Below, in pieces: positions 14,895 to 18,380 of a DNA stretch of 18,380 nt (position 1 is its first letter; each line of letters starts with the position of its first letter). The notes beneath the pieces are model-generated. The model had not been told where the DNA came from and ran no database searches. It worked only from the letters and a program-made list of their open reading frames with translations. The stretch is from an uncultured bacterium. Its GTDB lineage: Bacteria; UBA4055. The position numbers and the translations under genes were made by a program. The stretch lies in NCBI GenBank assembly GCA_937873545.1, contig CALMWI010000174.1, forward strand, positions 1-18,380, in the 5' to 3' direction.

Positions 14895-16385
14895 GTGGAA
14901 GATTTGGGAAAACTGATCCAGACAAGGATCGACAAGATCAAAACGATCAGGGAAATGGGCATAAATCCTTTCCCTTATAACTATACCGTAACAGATTTTT
15001 CGAGAGATATTATTGATAATTTCGATGAGTACAGCAGAAATAATGTTGAGCCTAAAACCGTTTCGGTTGCAGGCAGGATCATGGCCGTAAGGCTGATGGG
15101 AAAGGCGGCATTCTGCTCGATCCACGATAAAAAAGGTAATATTCAGCTGTATGTGGCACAGAAGAATATCGGCGACAGCCTTTACGAGATGTTCAAGCAC
15201 CTTGATATCGGGGACATTATCGGAGTAGGCGGGATCGTAAAGAAGACACAGGTCGGCGAGATCACTGTTTATGCCGATTCTTTAACTCTTCTGACAAAAA
15301 ACATCCGTCCGCTTCCGATCGTAAAAGAAAAGGACGGAGAAGTTTTCGACGCTTTCAGCGATAAAGAACTGCGCTACAGGAACAGGCATCTTGACCTGCT
15401 GGTCACGCATGGGGTCAAAGAAACCTTCGAAAAAAGAATAAAGATTATCAAGACGGTAAAAAGGATACTTGACGGAAAAGATTTCCTCGAAGTGGAAACT
15501 CCGGTTCTTCTGCCTATCTACGGCGGAGCGAACGCTGCACCTTTCACCACACACCACAACTCCCTTGATATGATGTTGTATCTGCGAATTTCGCTGGAGC
15601 CTTATTTAAAAAGACTGATAGTAGGCGGAATAGACAGGGTATATGAGATCGGAAAGTGTTTCAGGAACGAAGGTATGGACAGGACCCACAACCCGGAATT
15701 CACAATGCTTGAGCTTTACCAGGCTTATGCAGATTACAACGACATGATGACCCTGACTGAAGAGCTGTTCGAAACTTCCTGCATAGAAATTCACGGTACG
15801 ACCGAGATAGAGTTCGACGGTCATAAGATCGATCTGAAAAGACCGTGGCGCAGGCTCAAAATGGTTGACGCGATAAAAGAGTATGCGCAGATAGATGTTG
15901 AAAGCCTCAGTGATGATGAAATGAAAGTTCTGATAAAGAAGAAAGGCGGAGAGATAAAGGGCGCTTTTATCCGCGGGCTTGCGATAAATGAGATCTTCGA
16001 GCTTTATGTCGAGGAAAAGATGATCCAGCCGGTATTCATTACTCATCAGCCGCTGGAAACCACGCCATTATGCAAGGTGGATTATGAGGATGAAAGGTAT
16101 CTGCAGAGGTTCGAATTGTTCATCAACGGACACGAATACGCGAATGCGTACAGCGAATCCAACGATCCCGTATTCCAGAGAAAAACCCTCTATGAGCAAT
16201 CCCTAAGGCGCGATGTTGATGCTGAGGTCAGTCCCATGGACGAGAATTTCGTTCAGGCTATCGAAACGGGAATGCCGCCGACAGGCGGCCTAGGGATCGG
16301 AATTGACAGAATGGTCATGCTTCTTACCGGAGAAAGATCAATCAGGGATGTCCTGTTGTTTCCGACAATGAAACCGGATAAATAG
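14895..16385 (+). CDS. lysS: Lysyl-tRNA synthetase, class II
   Basis: 496 residues from a GTG at 14895. I chose this start because AGGGGA lies 4 nt before it and the protein then begins with the usual LysRS helix (EDLGKLIQTRIDKIKTIREM); a longer in-frame ATG at 14835 would lie inside recA and add an unrelated extension. Charges tRNA-Lys with lysine. N-terminal OB-fold anticodon-binding domain (about 50-135, SVAGRIMAVRLMGKAAFCSI), then the class II catalytic core: motif 1 around RNRHLDLL and FLEVETPVL, motif 2 FRNEGMDRTHNPEFTMLE, motif 3 GLGIGIDRMVMLLTG with RDVLLFPTMKP at the end. Third gene of the run. No hairpin terminator is visible in the bases after it. Confidence 0.97.
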   Translation: MEDLGKLIQTRIDKIKTIREMGINPFPYNYTVTDFSRDIIDNFDEYSRNNVEPKTVSVAGRIMAVRLMGKAAFCSIHDKKGNIQLYVAQKNIGDSLYEMFKHLDIGDIIGVGGIVKKTQVGEITVYADSLTLLTKNIRPLPIVKEKDGEVFDAFSDKELRYRNRHLDLLVTHGVKETFEKRIKIIKTVKRILDGKDFLEVETPVLLPIYGGANAAPFTTHHNSLDMMLYLRISLEPYLKRLIVGGIDRVYEIGKCFRNEGMDRTHNPEFTMLELYQAYADYNDMMTLTEELFETSCIEIHGTTEIEFDGHKIDLKRPWRRLKMVDAIKEYAQIDVESLSDDEMKVLIKKKGGEIKGAFIRGLAINEIFELYVEEKMIQPVFITHQPLETTPLCKVDYEDERYLQRFELFINGHEYANAYSESNDPVFQRKTLYEQSLRRDVDAEVSPMDENFVQAIETGMPPTGGLGIGIDRMVMLLTGERSIRDVLLFPTMKPDK

Positions 16386-16400
16386 TCATAAAGAATATCG

Positions 16401-16429
16401 TTGACATTTACCATTTAAATATTTACTTT
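16401..16429 (+). promoter_or_regulatory. Promoter of the response-regulator gene
   Basis: Perfect TTGACA (16401-16406), 17-bp spacer, TACTTT (16424-16429). The predicted start near 16436 gives a leader of about 70 nt that contains the inverted repeat at 16446-16473. It lies 16 bp beyond the lysS stop codon. Confidence 0.6.
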
Positions 16430-16445
16430 ACTTGAGATTACACAT

Positions 16446-16473
16446 GGCGGTAGGATTGGGGAGTCAGACCGCC
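16446..16473 (+). promoter_or_regulatory. Leader inverted repeat with mini-ORF
   Basis: GGCGGT (16446-16451) pairs with ACCGCC (16468-16473) across a 16-nt G-rich loop. A run of A residues, not T, follows on the plus strand, so it does not look like a terminator. A 10-codon frame, ATG 16444 to TGA 16476 (MAVGLGSQTA), covers the hairpin almost exactly. A regulatory leader is possible but unproven. Confidence 0.35.
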
Positions 16474-16504
16474 TGATAATATAAAAAAAACGAGTTCTAT
16501 AGAA

Positions 16505-16873
16505 ATGAACATAGCTGTTATTGATGACGACATTTTAGCTCTTCGATTATTCAGGGATACTCTTGAGCACATGGGATATTCGTGCAAGATATTCAACAAC
16601 ACCGAGACCGCCCTGCAGGAAATTGACAAATTCGACGTGATACTGCTTGACTACCATCTTGGAAGAGTGAACGGAAAAGACCTTCTTAAAAAAATAAAAT
16701 CCATAAAAGAGGATATCGTAGCGATAATGATCTCGGGTTATATGATCCAGAACATAATCAACCGCGACCTTAAAGATCAGCTTTACGCTTTTTATACTAA
16801 ACCTGTTGATTTCGACAAACTGAAAACGGATCTCGATGCGATCAACGCCTGCTTAAAAGACAGGGAATCATAA
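16505..16873 (+). CDS. Stand-alone response-regulator receiver protein
   Basis: 122 residues, one CheY-like receiver domain and nothing else. Conserved residues are all present: acidic pocket D7-D8-D9 (VIDDD), phosphoacceptor D49 in ILLDYHLG, switch Ser77 in IMISGY and Lys99-Pro100 in YTKPVD. It should be phosphorylated by a histidine kinase or pass phosphate in a relay; with no output domain it must act through protein contacts. No kinase, chemotaxis or flagellar gene is nearby, so its partner is not in this window. The ribosome site is weak (no good AGGAG before ATG 16505), consistent with low or controlled translation. It has its own promoter. Its stop codon is only 1 nt from the convergent ftsY stop codon. 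Confidence 0.92.
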   Translation: MNIAVIDDDILALRLFRDTLEHMGYSCKIFNNTETALQEIDKFDVILLDYHLGRVNGKDLLKKIKSIKEDIVAIMISGYMIQNIINRDLKDQLYAFYTKPVDFDKLKTDLDAINACLKDRES

Positions 16874-16874
16874 C

Positions 16875-17834
16875 CTATTCAAAGATCGATCTTACAAAGC
16901 TTTCAGGATCAAACTCCTGAATGTCTTCTTTTTGTTCACCGATGCCAATAAACTTTACCGGTATATCCAGCTCCTGATTGATAGCTATCGTAACACCGCC
17001 TTTAGCCGTTCCGTCAAGCTTGGTAAGCACGATCCCTGTAACGCCTGAGGTTCTTCCGAACTGCTTAGCCTGACTCAATGCGTTCTGACCGGTCGTGGCG
17101 TCAAGCACCAAAAGAACTTCATGCGGGGCATTAGGATTTAGCTTCTTCAGCACTCTCGATATTTTCTCAAGCTCGTTCATAAGATTAACTTTGTTATGAA
17201 GCCGGCCTGCTGTATCGATAAGAACTATATCTGCCCCTCTTGCTTCTCCCGCCTTATAAGAATCATAAGCCACCGCAGCCGGATCTGAATTCATTTTATT
17301 TTTTACAAAATCGGCTCCCGACCTGTCCGCCCACACCTCTAATTGCTCAATAGCCGCCGCCCTAAAAGTATCCGCCGCGCCTATCAGCACTTTATAACCT
17401 TTATTTTTATAATAATAAGCCAATTTGCCTATCGATGTCGTTTTGCCGTTACCGTTGACACCGACCACAAGGATCACATGCGGTTTTTCCGCGATCTTAA
17501 TCTCCCTTCTCTCATCTGTTTTGATAAGAGAAACCATAACATCTTTTATTAAATCCTTAATATTCGCGATCTCCTCACCGCTTTTGATCTTCTTCCGTAC
17601 TTCCTCAAGTATCTTATCGGTCGTTTTTACCCCTATATCGGATGTATAAAGAGCTTCCTCAAGTTTTCCTAGTGTATCTTCATCTATCTTTTCCGAAGTG
17701 AACACAGAGCTTAATTTGTTTAAAATATTCGCTTTTGTTTTATGCAGGCCGGACGCGAGCTTTTCGAACATGCTCAATTTAGGCTTTACATCTTCAGCTT
17801 TTTCATCTTCTTTCTTCTTTTTAAAAAACAGCAT
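16875..17834 (-). CDS. ftsY: Signal recognition particle receptor FtsY
   Basis: 319 residues from ATG 17834. It is the GTPase that docks SRP-ribosome complexes at the inner membrane. A basic/acidic short A region (FFKKKKEDEKAED) precedes the N domain (four-helix bundle, about 20-100) and the G domain: GVNGNGKTTSIGKLA (P-loop), AADTFRAAAIEQLEVWA (G2/insertion box), DTAGRLHNKVNLMNEL (G3), TKLDGTAKGG (G4), and the closing FIGIGEQKEDIQEFDPESF. I chose ATG 17834 because AAAGGG precedes it and because the in-frame TTG at 17870 falls inside the predicted -10 element. Convergent with the response-regulator gene and divergent from the lipoprotein gene on the right. Confidence 0.97.
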   Translation of the reverse strand: MLFFKKKKEDEKAEDVKPKLSMFEKLASGLHKTKANILNKLSSVFTSEKIDEDTLGKLEEALYTSDIGVKTTDKILEEVRKKIKSGEEIANIKDLIKDVMVSLIKTDERREIKIAEKPHVILVVGVNGNGKTTSIGKLAYYYKNKGYKVLIGAADTFRAAAIEQLEVWADRSGADFVKNKMNSDPAAVAYDSYKAGEARGADIVLIDTAGRLHNKVNLMNELEKISRVLKKLNPNAPHEVLLVLDATTGQNALSQAKQFGRTSGVTGIVLTKLDGTAKGGVTIAINQELDIPVKFIGIGEQKEDIQEFDPESFVRSIFE

Positions 17835-17869
17835 ATATCCCTTTTTTATTGTTGGCGAATATGTGACCA

Positions 17870-17898
17870 AATATATGAAATTTTATCCGCATAATCAA
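17870..17898 (-). promoter_or_regulatory. Promoter of ftsY
   Basis: On the minus strand, TTGATT (17898-17893), 17-bp spacer, TATATT (17875-17870). The predicted start near 17863 leaves about 30 nt before ATG 17834. Confidence 0.5.
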
Positions 17899-17937
17899 TT
17901 TTATAGTGCTTTAAGAACATTTTAGCTTAATTTATAG

Positions 17938-17966
17938 TTGAATAAATCGCTGAAACTGCATAAATT
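17938..17966 (+). promoter_or_regulatory. Promoter of the right-edge lipoprotein gene
   Basis: TTGAAT (17938-17943), 17-bp spacer, TAAATT (17961-17966), which would start transcription about 20 nt before the GTG at 17993. Matches to consensus are moderate and the region is AT-rich. Confidence 0.4.
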
Positions 17967-17992
17967 ACTTTTGATCGAACAATGGAGGCGAT

Positions 17993-18380
17993 GTGAGATA
18001 TATAATAACATTAACCGCACTTATTCTGCTGATATCATGCAACAGCAAAACCGTAAAACCGGAAACAGAAGACAACGACCCCGTGCTCGCAACCTGGAGA
18101 GACGGGCAGTTAACAGCCAGTGAGTTTGACGAGTACATTGCAACAGGCGACACACTGAACAAAGACCTTGGCCTGACCGAATATAGAACCGATTCTATTA
18201 AAAACAGAATGGAAACTTTGATTACTTCAAAACTGATACTTCAGTTGGCAGACAGCCTTCAATTAGACACAATACCGGCAATTTTGGGTTCATACAATAA
18301 AAAACTTTATACACTGGCTATGAATAAGCTTTATGAGGACAGCGTAACAAATAAAGTTATAAGTCAGGAAGATATAAATG
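17993..18380 (+). CDS. SurA/PpiC-like lipoprotein, 3' end outside window
   Basis: About 129 residues are visible from a GTG at 17993; the ATG at 17991 is followed at once by a stop codon, and GGAGG sits 4 nt before the GTG, so GTG is the likely start. A short signal sequence ends in a good lipobox, LISC (Cys16). The mature part (VLATWRDGQLTASEFDEYI, then a helical stretch with MNKLYEDSV) resembles the N-terminal chaperone helices of SurA/PrsA/PpiC-type peptidyl-prolyl isomerases, where a 'DG..T..EF' segment precedes long helices. The isomerase domain itself would lie beyond the right edge and is not seen. Predicted membrane-anchored periplasmic folding factor; this is inference. Confidence 0.75.
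   Translation, partial: MRYIITLTALILLISCNSKTVKPETEDNDPVLATWRDGQLTASEFDEYIATGDTLNKDLGLTEYRTDSIKNRMETLITSKLILQLADSLQLDTIPAILGSYNKKLYTLAMNKLYEDSVTNKVISQEDIN

Overview
The window looks like a chromosomal segment from an anaerobic, two-membrane (Gram-negative type) bacterium of moderately low GC content. Evidence for anaerobic fermentative metabolism is a single-chain pyruvate:ferredoxin oxidoreductase and a phosphofructokinase with pyrophosphate-type active-site residues. Evidence for an outer membrane or periplasm is the set of lipoproteins and secreted proteins and a SurA-like lipoprotein. Housekeeping genes (recA, lysS, ftsY) are intact. I cannot name the phylum; an uncultured lineage near the FCB group or spirochaetes would fit, but that is a guess. 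I saw no rRNA, tRNA, CRISPR array, insertion sequence or phage gene.

Region 1 (1-3519, minus strand) is a four-gene envelope operon behind a TTGACA-type promoter. It encodes a FecR-domain lipoprotein, two tandem paralogous secreted proteins that resemble the LPP20 family, and a TPR lipoprotein that runs off the left edge.

Region 2 (3541-8770, minus strand) is a tightly packed five-gene cluster: a TMTC-like membrane glycosyltransferase with C-terminal TPRs, a membrane-anchored SGNH hydrolase, an SxtJ-family membrane protein, a 49-residue DUF5989-like membrane protein and a NodU/CmcH/SxtI-type carbamoyltransferase. The last three resemble the sxtI-J-K trio of saxitoxin clusters, but they sit here among glycan-type genes. 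I read it as a membrane-associated glycan or glycoprotein modification cassette that includes O-carbamoylation. This is the most interesting part of the window.

Region 3 (8785-12462, minus strand) is the pyruvate:ferredoxin oxidoreductase gene, with its own promoter and a hairpin terminator preceded by an 11-bp inverted repeat over the stop codon.

Region 4 (12578-16385, plus strand) is a three-gene run of pfp-like phosphofructokinase, recA and lysS behind a good promoter. Region 5 holds a stand-alone response-regulator receiver protein with its own promoter and a structured leader (16401-16873), ftsY on the opposite strand (16875-17834), and a divergent GTG-started lipoprotein resembling SurA/PpiC-type isomerases, cut by the right edge.
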